From: JAICXG01 sp036825615
GTDB taxonomy: Bacteria > Verrucomicrobiota > Verrucomicrobiia > Chthoniobacterales > UBA10450
DNA: 64,000 nucleotides
Direction: 5' to 3'
NCBI GenBank assembly: GCA_036825615.1
Contig: DAISXY010000007.1
Span: 132,981-196,980 of the forward strand
Of this stretch, positions 1 to 8,033 are shown piece after piece. Within the stretch, counting starts at the first letter, position 1. Each line of letters begins with the position of its first letter. The notes below the pieces were generated by a model. The model searched no databases, was not told the origin of the DNA, and worked only from the letters and a program-made list of their open reading frames with translations. A program made the translations under genes and the position numbers.

Positions 1-93
1 TCTCCCGTGGGAGAGACGGACGCGCAGCTACGTCTGGATCGCCAAATGAACCAAGTCTGAACCTCTCTCCCCGTGGGAGAGACGGACGCGCAG
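1..93. repeat. Two copies of a short intergenic repeat with hairpin
   Basis: The 21-base unit GTGGGAGAGACGGACGCGCAG is present at 7-27 and again at 73-93. In the second copy it is preceded by CTCTCCC, which pairs with GGGAGAG over a 3-base loop (65-81), so each unit can form a small stem-loop. The window starts inside or just after copy 1, so the array may continue to the left. It is noncoding and looks like a dispersed intergenic repeat. No function can be assigned. Confidence 0.6.
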
Positions 94-274
94 CGCCAGT
101 GAGGGCACCGGAGAAACCGAAATGAAGCTGGTGGTCTTTGGCCTAACGATCAGTTCCTCCTGGAGAAATGGTCACGCCACGATCCTGCGCGGACTTTTCC
201 GGCGAAATCGCGCTCGCCTGCGGTCCTGCGGGTCCGTCGAGCACGGTTCTTTCGTAACTCGACGACTGGTTTAA

Positions 275-631
275 CCAGTCGAGTTCAAAGCTGTTCAGCC
301 CTCTCCACCAGAACCTTCGCAGGAACAAAGGCGGGCTTGGGATGACTGTCTTCTCTCAAACCAAACCCGCTTAGCAACATCTCCCAAACTCGACCGCTTC
401 AACCAGCCGGGCTGGCGGAGCGACCCACACTTATGGCTCTGGCAGCAAAACGAGGCTTTGCTTTGTCGGATGCTGTCGGTTGAAATTGCAAACGGATTCA
501 AGGATGACGACTTCGGACCGGCCGAGTATTTCTTCCGCCAGTTCTTTGGAGAATTACGCACACATGTCCTAACCTTTACTCTTCACGAATGGTCACTGAC
601 TTTAGCTCGTCGCCTTGCTGGATGGCGTTGA
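275..631 (+). pseudogene. Possible start-less coding remnant
   Basis: After an in-frame TAA at 272-274, one plus-strand frame stays open to TGA at 629-631. It reads like real protein (for example WDDCLLSNQTRLATSPKLDR and EYFFRQFFGELRTHV), with mixed charged and aromatic residues and no low complexity. There is no ATG, GTG or TTG start at the beginning of the frame; the first in-frame ATG is near 468. The last 56 bases overlap the 3' end of the convergent cyclophilin gene and are probably not coding. I do not recognise the family. It could be a truncated gene whose 5' part has been lost, or chance. The rest of 1-575 holds only repeats and an octamer copy at 141. Confidence 0.25.
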
Positions 632-1058
632 CCACTTCCTGGCCAGACAAGACCTTGCCAAAAACGGTATGTTTGCCGTCGAGCCAGTTGGTGACGACGT
701 GCGTGATGAAAAACTGGCTCCCGTTCGTATTCGGTCCCGCATTCGCCATCGACAGACTGCCGACCTGGTGCTTGTGCGGGTTGCCCTTGACCTCGTCGGC
801 AAACCTGTAACCCGGGCCGCCACGGCCGGTGCCGGTGGGATCGCCGCCCTGGATCATGAAATCGGCAAGGACTCGATGAAAAACGGTCCCGTCATAAAAT
901 TTGTCGCGGGCAAGGAAAACAAAGTTGTTGACGGTATTGGGAGCATCCTTGGCGAAGAGTTCGCAGATGATCTCGCCGCGCGAAGTATCAAAAACAGCAG
1001 AGTATTTCTTGTTACGATCGATCGTTAACGGCGGCGGCGCGGAATATTGTTTTGACAT
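576..1058 (-). CDS. Cyclophilin-type peptidyl-prolyl cis-trans isomerase
   Basis: A 160-residue single-domain cyclophilin that catalyses cis-trans isomerisation of peptide bonds before proline. The active-site set of human CypA can be placed without gaps: FHRV at 60-63 gives the catalytic Arg62, QGGDP gives Gln70, NGSQFFIT at 112-119 gives Phe117, and WLDGKH gives Trp125 and His130. There is no signal peptide, so it should be cytoplasmic. Length is typical of small bacterial cyclophilins. It is transcribed divergently from the peptide transporter, with about 140 bases between the starts. Family assignment is secure; its client proteins are unknown. Confidence 0.95.
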   Translation of the reverse strand: MSKQYSAPPPLTIDRNKKYSAVFDTSRGEIICELFAKDAPNTVNNFVFLARDKFYDGTVFHRVLADFMIQGGDPTGTGRGGPGYRFADEVKGNPHKHQVGSLSMANAGPNTNGSQFFITHVVTNWLDGKHTVFGKVLSGQEVVNAIQQGDELKSVTIREE

Positions 1059-1197
1059 GCGACCATCTTAGCCGCGCCTGACGCGCTCACAAACGCGGAA
1101 GTAACTCGAAACACAAAAGGTTGAACGGCTGAGGTGGAAAGCAGCATCGCAGGCTTGGCTTGACATTCCGCGGAGTTGCGGGCGAAATGAGTGCTCG

Positions 1198-2697
1198 GTG
1201 AAATCTCTGACCCGCCGTTTCTCTGCCGTCCCGGGGACAGCCGCGCTCTTCTTCATTCAAATTTTTGCGACCCTCGGGTTCGCCGTTCTCTACTCGACCC
1301 TCGTCCTTTACGCGACCAAGCATCTGCATCTCGGGGTGAAAGAGGCTACCACCTTGATGGGCGTGTTCGGCGCCTTCAACTACGGTTTGCATCTCTTCGG
1401 CGGCTATCTCGGCGGCCGATTCCTTTCGAACCGTAACCTCTTTGTCGGCGGGATGGTGCTTCAGGTGATCGGGTGCGCCTGCATCGCTACCGGCACGCTC
1501 GCGATGTTCTACGTCGGGCTCGCCCTTTTCCTCACCGGGAGCGGACTCAATGTCACCTGCATCAACATGATGCTGACGCAGCGGTTTACTCCCGAGGATC
1601 CGCGTCGCGAGAGCGCATTTCTTTGGAACTACGCCGGGATGAATGTCGGCTTCTTCGTTGGGTTCTCGGCGGCTGGTTATTTCCAGGCGAGCGAGAGTTA
1701 CTCGAGCCTCTTCATCTTCGCCACGCTCGGTAACTTCGGCGCGATCGTCATTGCCATGCTCACGTGGAAGACCCTGGCCGACCAGAACACGCTCCTGCTC
1801 GAGGTATCAAAGAATCAGTTCCAGGTGCGCCAGCTCGCCGGGATTGCCATTCTCATCGGGTTAGTGCCGGTCGTCTGGTTCATGCTACAGCGGCCGAACG
1901 GGACCGAGACGATTATCAAGGGGATCTGCGCCGCGGTTGCGCTCATGCTGGTCTATCTCACCGTTCGCCATCGCGACCGGCGCGAGCGACGGAACATGAC
2001 TGCCTACCTGATACTCACGGTCGGCTCCCTCATGTTCTGGTCGCTCTACCAGATGGCTCCAAACGGGCTGATGCTGTTCGCGGTCCACAACGTCAATTTG
2101 ATGGTCGGGTCGGTGGAGATTCAGCCGCAGTGGATCCAGAACATCAATACCGTCTGCATCGTCCTCGGTGGGCCGGTGCTGGCGGCGCTCTTTACCCGGA
2201 TGCGCGCGCGTGGGTGGCGGATTGATATCCCGCAGCAGTTCGCGGCCTCGCTGCTCCTGATGGCAGTGGCCTTTCTCATTCTTCCGGTCGGGATCAAGCT
2301 AGCCGGCGCGGACGGTAAGAGCGCGTTTGTGTGGCTATTCGCGAGTTATGTCCTGCAAAGCATTGGTGAGCTGCTCATCTCGCCCATCGGCTATGCCATG
2401 ATCGGAAAACTCGCGCCGAAACATTATCAGGGAATCATGATGGGTAGCTGGATGCTTTGGACCGGTCTCGCGTCGCTCTTTGCGGGCGATTTCTCCGGCA
2501 TGATCCCGGAGCCGGCGGGCAGCACGGCGGTCGCCACGAACGCGGGCTATGCGAATCTTTTCGCCAAGCTAGGCCTTGGCAGCCTGGCAGTCGGGGTCGC
2601 GCTGGTTGTACTCATTCCCGTTCTGCGCAAACTAATCACCGACAAGGCGGAGACAATTCCGGCCGAAACGCCGACGACAGTTGTTCCTGTCACTTAG
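1198..2697 (+). CDS. POT-family proton-dependent oligopeptide transporter
   Basis: A 499-residue inner-membrane protein with about 12-14 hydrophobic segments that belongs to the POT/PTR branch of the major facilitator superfamily, which imports di- and tripeptides with protons. The loop between TM2 and TM3 has the family pattern GGYLGGRFLSNR, and FLTGSGLNVTCINMMLTQRF resembles the next conserved POT segment. The start is GTG at 1198; the nearby ATG at 1187 is out of frame and closes at once. A TTGACA hexamer lies at 1160-1165, but no good -10 box follows it. Substrate is inferred from the family only. Confidence 0.85.
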   Translation: MKSLTRRFSAVPGTAALFFIQIFATLGFAVLYSTLVLYATKHLHLGVKEATTLMGVFGAFNYGLHLFGGYLGGRFLSNRNLFVGGMVLQVIGCACIATGTLAMFYVGLALFLTGSGLNVTCINMMLTQRFTPEDPRRESAFLWNYAGMNVGFFVGFSAAGYFQASESYSSLFIFATLGNFGAIVIAMLTWKTLADQNTLLLEVSKNQFQVRQLAGIAILIGLVPVVWFMLQRPNGTETIIKGICAAVALMLVYLTVRHRDRRERRNMTAYLILTVGSLMFWSLYQMAPNGLMLFAVHNVNLMVGSVEIQPQWIQNINTVCIVLGGPVLAALFTRMRARGWRIDIPQQFAASLLLMAVAFLILPVGIKLAGADGKSAFVWLFASYVLQSIGELLISPIGYAMIGKLAPKHYQGIMMGSWMLWTGLASLFAGDFSGMIPEPAGSTAVATNAGYANLFAKLGLGSLAVGVALVVLIPVLRKLITDKAETIPAETPTTVVPVT

Positions 2698-2781
2698 GTC
2701 TGCCTCGGGAACCGGGCACTGACGGCGACTGGGCGCAAAGATAGGCCCAAGCCAGTGCAAGTGACTGTCGAACCAGTCCGC

Positions 2782-3714
2782 TTAGGTCAGACGATCGAAA
2801 GTCTTTTGCAGAATTTCGAGATCGTTTGCGCTCCCGAGTTTCTCTTTCAAGTTATCGACCCACTTCTTCTCGAGCGCGTTTTTCGTCGGCCGATCGCTTT
2901 CATAGAAGACGCCGAAGACGCCTGGAAATGGCAGGGTGGCGAGTTTGTAGGCGGCTAACTCGTCGGTCACATCGTGACGAAGGTCATCCTCCGGGGTGCC
3001 GTCCCATTTCTTTTCCTGGATCAATTCGAAGCTGCCGCCCTTGCGCGGGTTGGCGGGGTCGAAGGCGCCGGGAAAAAATTCGACACACTCACTCAGGCAT
3101 TCGATCACGCTGAAGCCCTGGTGATCCATCGCGCGCTCCATCATCTGGATCATATGGTTAACCTGGGCAGCATGAGTGCGGGCGATGAAGGTCGCGCCGC
3201 TCGCGACCAGCTTCTTCATTGCGTTGACGGGTTGGTCGATCGCGCCTTGCGGGTCAGTCTTACTCTTGAAACCGATCGGCGATGTGGGGGAGGTTTGTTT
3301 CTTCGTCAGGCCATAGACGAAGTTATCCATGATGACGTAGGTGAGATTGATGTTCTTGCGCGCGCCGTGATCGAGGTGGTTTCCGCCGATGGAAAAGCCG
3401 TCGCCGTCGCCCCCGAACAAAAAGACGTGCAGGTCAGGCCGGGCCAGACTTATTCCCGAAGCCATCGGAACGGCGCGGCCGTGGATGAAATGGGCGCCGT
3501 AGCCATTGACGAAATAGGGAAAGCGCGAGGAGCAACCGATGCCCGCGAGAGTCATGATCTTCTCGTGTTCGATGTTGCGTTTCTCGAGAACCTTATAGTA
3601 GGAAGCGAGAACGGCGAAATCCCCACAACCGGGGCACCAGGTCGGATGATCGGCGGTGATAGCTTTCTTGGTTAATTTCTCGCGTGGCGGTTCAGCAGTT
3701 AATGTATCGCTCAT
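2782..3714 (-). CDS. korB: 2-oxoacid:ferredoxin oxidoreductase, beta subunit
   Basis: A 310-residue TPP-binding subunit of a 2-oxoacid (probably 2-oxoglutarate) ferredoxin oxidoreductase, which makes acyl-CoA, CO2 and reduced ferredoxin. TWCPGCGDF (Cys27 and Cys30) is the cluster and TPP motif at the N terminus. GDGDGFSIGGNHL followed by MDNFVYGLTKKQTSPTS is the TPP/Mg site. GIGCSSRFPYF carries another conserved Cys. An in-frame ATG at 3753 adds 13 residues that do not look like the family, so I chose ATG 3714. It lies downstream of korA in the same direction, with a 132-base gap that holds an inverted repeat. The choice between 2-oxoglutarate and another oxoacid is inference. Confidence 0.88.
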   Translation of the reverse strand: MSDTLTAEPPREKLTKKAITADHPTWCPGCGDFAVLASYYKVLEKRNIEHEKIMTLAGIGCSSRFPYFVNGYGAHFIHGRAVPMASGISLARPDLHVFLFGGDGDGFSIGGNHLDHGARKNINLTYVIMDNFVYGLTKKQTSPTSPIGFKSKTDPQGAIDQPVNAMKKLVASGATFIARTHAAQVNHMIQMMERAMDHQGFSVIECLSECVEFFPGAFDPANPRKGGSFELIQEKKWDGTPEDDLRHDVTDELAAYKLATLPFPGVFGVFYESDRPTKNALEKKWVDNLKEKLGSANDLEILQKTFDRLT

Positions 3715-3727
3715 ATAATTATTTCTT

Positions 3728-3840
3728 AGGAAAGCAGGAACGCAGGAAAACAAACAATCGCCGTCGAGTTCCTAAAAAGTGCCCTTCATTCGTTAGTCGT
3801 TTTCTACCTTCTTTGTTATTAGATTGTTTCCTGCTTTCCT
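3728..3840. repeat. Inverted repeat in the korA-korB intercistronic gap
   Basis: AGGAAAGCAGGAA at 3728-3740 is the exact reverse complement of TTCCTGCTTTCCT at 3828-3840, giving a perfect 13-bp stem that closes an 87-base loop. The sequence ACAATC inside the left arm also has a partner GATTGT inside the right arm. The element is AT-richer than its surroundings and fills nearly the whole gap between the two subunit genes, so it would be transcribed in the operon mRNA. Confidence 0.7.
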
Positions 3841-3846
3841 TCGATA

Positions 3847-5784
3847 TTATCCCACTCCCTGCGGGACGACTTCGCGCACCGTCTTCACCGTCTCCGGGGC
3901 GGTATCGGCGTGGATGATGGGCGCGCCTTCGCGCGGGATCTTTTTCGCCGCGAAACTCCGGCCTTCAAAGACGCCGTCCAGGATTTCTCTTACTCTAAAG
4001 GTGAGTCCGTCGGTCTTGGTCACGCTCTCGATCCTGGGCTCGCAATAACGGGCGCGCAGGATAGTCGCGAACTGACCGTAGCCGTAGACCCCGAGGTCGT
4101 TCATTTCCACGACCACGATGCGCTTAAATTTCGGCCAGATCTTTTCCAGACCATTTGGCAAAGGATGAAGATGGCGAAAATGGATTGACCCAATTTTCTC
4201 GCCATGGGCACGGGCCTGTTTGGCGGCGTCGTGGATTGGACCGTAAGTGGACCCCCAGCCGACGAGAAGAACGTCGCCTTCCTGGTCGCCGTAAATTTCC
4301 GGCACCGGCAATTCCTCCGCCAGTTTGCGCAGTTTGTTGCGTCGTTTGGCGGTCATCACCATGTGTAACTTCGGGCTGCCGGTCGGATGACCCATCTCGT
4401 CATGTTCGAGGCCGGAGAGGAGCGGATATTTGCCGTCGAGAATGCGCGTGCCCGGGGTAACGTGATGGGTGATCTGATCAATCGGATACGGTTTGAATGT
4501 CTGGATCGGGGTCAGATCGAGTTTCGCGTCGTGCATTAACTCACCAAGGTTCGGCTCGTCGAACGCTTCGATGCGAGTGGCGAGCGAGCTATCGCTGAGA
4601 ATAAACACCGGGGTGCTGTATTTGCGCGCGATCCGGGCGGCTTCGAGCGCGACGTAGAAGCAATCTTCGACCGAGCGGGCTGCGAGCACGACCCGCGGGC
4701 TGTCGCCGTGCCCGCCAAAAATGGCCTGGAACAAGTCGCTCTGCTCGACGTTGGTGGGCAGGCCGGTGCTCGGTCCACCGCGCTGGACATTCACGATAAG
4801 GAGCGGGATCTCGGCCATCGAAGCCCAGCCGATCGCTTCGGTTTTAAGTGAAATCCCAGGACCTGCACTGCCGGTGACGGCGAGGTTTCCGGAGATGGAA
4901 AAGCCGAGCGCGATCGAGACCGAAGCGAGTTCGTCTTCCGCCTGCACAAAAAGGCCACCGTACTTGGGCAGTTCGCGCCGGAGAATCTCCATCACAGACG
5001 ACCACGGGGTGATCGGATAACCGGCGCCATAACGAACGCCGGCCGCGATCAGTCCATAGGCGAGCGCCTGGTTACCGTCCATCGTGATCTGCGGACGACC
5101 GCTGGTCCGCGGGACGTGTTCGAAGCGATAAAGGTGCCGCAGGAAATTGCCGACCGGGTAATTGTAGCCAGCCTGGAAACCCATGAGCGCGGTGTTGACT
5201 ACGCTGTCGTTCTTGCCGCCGAATTTTTCGCCGATCAGGTTTTTCAGCTTCTCGGAGTCGAGATTGAAAATTTTGCAGATCAAGCCGAGGACAAACATGT
5301 TTTTGCCCTTGTCCTTGGCGGTGCCCCCAAGCGCCTCGACCGTGAGGCCGGTGATCGGCACCCCGAGGTAAACGAAGCGTTTATCGTCGAGGTTCGGCTC
5401 GACGTTGTCCGAGTCGTAAAGGAGAACGCCCCCTTCCTTCAGGAACCCGAGATGGTCCTGGTAACTGTGTTGATAGAACGCGACCAGGAAATCCGCTTCG
5501 TCACCCGCGGAGAGCACTTCACCTGAACCGATCCGCACCTGGAAAATCGACGGCCCACCCGAGATCGTCGCCGGGATCGTCATGTAGGTCATCACGTCCT
5601 GGTCACTTCGGCCCGCGAGCCGGGCGAGAAAGGCACCGGCGGTCTGGATGCCGTCCTGCGAATTACCGGCGAGACGAATGACGGCGTCATGGATGTTTTC
5701 GGGCCGGAGATCGGCGCGTTCGTTAGGCAAATTCGAAGCGCCCGCCGGGGCGCCGGGATCAGGTTCGACAGGAGTTGGGTTCAC
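3847..5784 (-). CDS. korA: 2-oxoacid:ferredoxin oxidoreductase, fused gamma-alpha subunit
   Basis: A 645-residue protein that joins the gamma domain (about residues 30-225, starting around LAGNSQDGIQTAGAFLARL) to the alpha domain (about 235-600, with GNQALAYGLIAAGVRYGAGY, the AGYPITPWS motif and TGSAGPGISLKTEA). This gamma-alpha fusion is the usual layout for the aerobic two-subunit 2-oxoglutarate:ferredoxin oxidoreductases. The complex would work with the beta subunit encoded just downstream. No ferredoxin gene is seen in the window. The first about 25 residues are Pro/Ala-rich and unlikely to be structured. An octamer GCCTAACG copy lies in frame near the N terminus (5721-5728). Confidence 0.9.
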   Translation of the reverse strand: MNPTPVEPDPGAPAGASNLPNERADLRPENIHDAVIRLAGNSQDGIQTAGAFLARLAGRSDQDVMTYMTIPATISGGPSIFQVRIGSGEVLSAGDEADFLVAFYQHSYQDHLGFLKEGGVLLYDSDNVEPNLDDKRFVYLGVPITGLTVEALGGTAKDKGKNMFVLGLICKIFNLDSEKLKNLIGEKFGGKNDSVVNTALMGFQAGYNYPVGNFLRHLYRFEHVPRTSGRPQITMDGNQALAYGLIAAGVRYGAGYPITPWSSVMEILRRELPKYGGLFVQAEDELASVSIALGFSISGNLAVTGSAGPGISLKTEAIGWASMAEIPLLIVNVQRGGPSTGLPTNVEQSDLFQAIFGGHGDSPRVVLAARSVEDCFYVALEAARIARKYSTPVFILSDSSLATRIEAFDEPNLGELMHDAKLDLTPIQTFKPYPIDQITHHVTPGTRILDGKYPLLSGLEHDEMGHPTGSPKLHMVMTAKRRNKLRKLAEELPVPEIYGDQEGDVLLVGWGSTYGPIHDAAKQARAHGEKIGSIHFRHLHPLPNGLEKIWPKFKRIVVVEMNDLGVYGYGQFATILRARYCEPRIESVTKTDGLTFRVREILDGVFEGRSFAAKKIPREGAPIIHADTAPETVKTVREVVPQGVG

Positions 5785-5807
5785 GCAGCGGGATGTAACG
5801 TTAAGAC

Positions 5808-5836
5808 AATAAAATCAGCCTGGTACTGTTAGACAA
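5808..5836 (-). promoter_or_regulatory. Weak candidate promoter upstream of korA
   Basis: Read on the minus strand, TTGTCT (5831-5836) and TTTATT (5808-5813) are separated by 17 bases and end about 24 bases before the korA start. Spacing suits a sigma70-type promoter, but each hexamer matches the consensus at only four positions, so this is a suggestion only. Confidence 0.3.
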
Positions 5837-5945
5837 GGTTGCCCGTATTGCCAGTGGGAATCCGAATTTGCCGGAGCGGTGATACTGCACGCCAAATCCT
5901 GGCTCAGTCCCGCGAGCATTGCCGGATTTTTGCATCTCGATCAAT

Positions 5946-8033
5946 TTATCCGCCGCCCGGAAGAAGTTTGCGCAGCGTCCGCTTGATATCGTTGGCGCTG
6001 GGAACGTGCGGCTTGGGGGTGGCGTGATGATGCGGCTTCTTTTCGTTAGCCGTTTCTTCCTCCGACGCCGGACTGGGCGCATCGCCCGCGCCAGCATTCA
6101 CGCTCACCTTCGCGCCGCGGTCCTTGTAGATGTTGGTCTTGTCCGTGCCATCGAAGGTGCAGTTGGTGAGCACGAGTTCGCTCTCGCGTCCGGCGCCCGC
6201 GCCAAAGACATGATTGGCGCCAAAGCGACACTGCTCGAGTGTGATCGCGGCGCGCTCGTTCGCCCTGCCGATGCTGCCGCTGAGGGCGCCCTGGATGTTA
6301 TCCTGCAAATCGCAATCGGCGACCGTCGCTGTCGCCTGAACAAAGACGTGCAAACCCTGGCGCTTATTTTTCAGTAATTTGCTTTTCGTCAGGCGCAATT
6401 CCGAGCCGCGATCAAGGACAACGACGCCGTCGTTGTTTTCCCGAAACTCTGAATCCTCCACGACCGCTGATCCCTTCGCGCAAACCCCAAGGCCGGCGGT
6501 GTTGCCGACAAAATGAGAGCCTTTGATCTCGGCATGGCCGCCCGGCGCGCTCCGATCGCCGACCAGCAATCCGACCTCGGCCGAGCCGGAGATGTCGGTC
6601 GCTTCCAGAGTCAGTTGTCCGCCATCGATCACGCTGACCGCGTGTGGCGTCGAACGCGCGAAACTGCTGTGCCTGACAATTGCGGTTGAGCCTTCGCCGG
6701 CGATGGAGAGCGGAAGAGAGCCGGCAACGACGCCGCGTGATTGGGCGAAGCCGTTCTGATCGAAGCGGCAGTTTTCCATCTCGAGTTTGCCGCCGCGAGT
6801 CACGAGAACACCCGAGCGGTTGGCTTCGAAGTTGTCATGCGTGAGGGTGGCGCTCCCGCCGTCACGAATAACGATTAAGCCGACGGTGCCGCGAGAAGAG
6901 CCGCCGTTCGATTTGAACGAGCTGTTGCTCAAGCTGAGCCCAGCCTGGTCGCTGACGTTGATGCCGCCGGTGTTGTTCATGAACTGGCAATCCTCTGCCG
7001 TTAGGCGGGTGTTTGCGCCGCTCAGGTCGGCTGAGGCTCCATTGCGGTCGTTCAGCCCATTGCCTTCAAAAGCAGAGCCGTGCAGCTCCGCGACCGCGCC
7101 GGTCGCCAGGCTCAATCCGACGAGCGAGCTCCGGAACGCAGTCTGGTTGAAATTTGCTTTCGCTCCCGACTCAAGCCGGACGGCGGCGCCTTTGAGCGCG
7201 CTGAAACTGCTGTCCGCAGCCCGGAGCATTCCATTCTGCGCCACGCTTACGCCGAGGGCGGACCCGGATTGCAGTTTGCAGCTGTCGAGGTTGAGTTCGG
7301 CGCCTTTTGCGACGGAAATCGCCGGCACGGCTCCGATCGCTTGCGTGGCAATCTGGACGTCTGCCAGCGAAACGCCGGGCGCCTCGACCGCGAGGGCCGG
7401 TTTTCCTTCGCTCGCAAGCACGACCGGCTCGCCTCCCTTGGAATCGCCGACGAGGTGAAGCGTTTGCCTAACGACAAAGCTTCCTTGGTAAACTCCAGCC
7501 GGGATCCGAATTGTGGCATCGGGCGCGGCGTGCTCAATCGCGCCCGCGAGATCGAACTGCGGCGGGGCAGGCTTGGGCGGTGGAGATGGCGGGAGAACAA
7601 CGACCGCGGTTGGCGATGGAGTTGGTGCCGCGGTCGGAGATTTGGCAACCGACGGCATGGGAGTCGAGATCGGAGTGGCGCTTGGAGCCGGGGTCGCGCT
7701 CGCTCCCGCTTCAACTTGCGCGACTTGTTTCGTCGGTTCGGAGGGATGCCTGACGAGGAGAAAAATCGCGACCAGTCCGACTGCGATCATGAGGGCGCCG
7801 ATGATCCGCTTGTTTCCAAAGGGCAGACCCGGCGGGGTTGGGCCGGCCCCGGTTCTTTGCGGCGCGGGAATGCGCTCAATTCCGGTCGGAGCTGAGGGAG
7901 CCGACGGTGCCGCGGGCGGTGGCGGCGGTGGGGCGATCAAGTGCGGCGCCGGTGTTCCGCAATCCGGACATTGCGGATGTTTCGCCGGCTCGTACACCCG
8001 GCCGCAGGCACAGCGGATTCGTTTCGGACTCAT
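5946..8033 (-). CDS. Zinc-ribbon, single-TM, beta-helix repeat protein
   Basis: A 695-residue protein of unknown function with a clear modular layout. Residues 1-30 form a small zinc ribbon (Cys8, Cys10, Cys22, Cys25). Residues 34-70 are Pro/Ala-rich. One membrane helix spans about 77-94. A Pro/Ser/Thr linker reaches about 150. The rest to about 650 consists of irregular about 22-residue parallel beta-helix (PbH1, NosD-like) repeats rich in LxxSxFxxN and VxLxxGGxLxLxxS. The tail is Ala/Glu/His-rich. The ribbon should be cytoplasmic and the beta-helix periplasmic. Its ATG overlaps the stop of the preceding coiled-coil gene by four bases, so it is the last gene of the TolQ-like operon. The repeat resembles carbohydrate-binding or scaffold folds; no catalytic residues are recognisable. 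Confidence 0.8.
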   Translation of the reverse strand: MSPKRIRCACGRVYEPAKHPQCPDCGTPAPHLIAPPPPPPAAPSAPSAPTGIERIPAPQRTGAGPTPPGLPFGNKRIIGALMIAVGLVAIFLLVRHPSEPTKQVAQVEAGASATPAPSATPISTPMPSVAKSPTAAPTPSPTAVVVLPPSPPPKPAPPQFDLAGAIEHAAPDATIRIPAGVYQGSFVVRQTLHLVGDSKGGEPVVLASEGKPALAVEAPGVSLADVQIATQAIGAVPAISVAKGAELNLDSCKLQSGSALGVSVAQNGMLRAADSSFSALKGAAVRLESGAKANFNQTAFRSSLVGLSLATGAVAELHGSAFEGNGLNDRNGASADLSGANTRLTAEDCQFMNNTGGINVSDQAGLSLSNSSFKSNGGSSRGTVGLIVIRDGGSATLTHDNFEANRSGVLVTRGGKLEMENCRFDQNGFAQSRGVVAGSLPLSIAGEGSTAIVRHSSFARSTPHAVSVIDGGQLTLEATDISGSAEVGLLVGDRSAPGGHAEIKGSHFVGNTAGLGVCAKGSAVVEDSEFRENNDGVVVLDRGSELRLTKSKLLKNKRQGLHVFVQATATVADCDLQDNIQGALSGSIGRANERAAITLEQCRFGANHVFGAGAGRESELVLTNCTFDGTDKTNIYKDRGAKVSVNAGAGDAPSPASEEETANEKKPHHHATPKPHVPSANDIKRTLRKLLPGGG

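Noticed and set aside
2698..2781. Bidirectional terminator between the peptide transporter and korB
   Set aside because: Only short, imperfect complementary stretches are present and there is no T-run on either strand.
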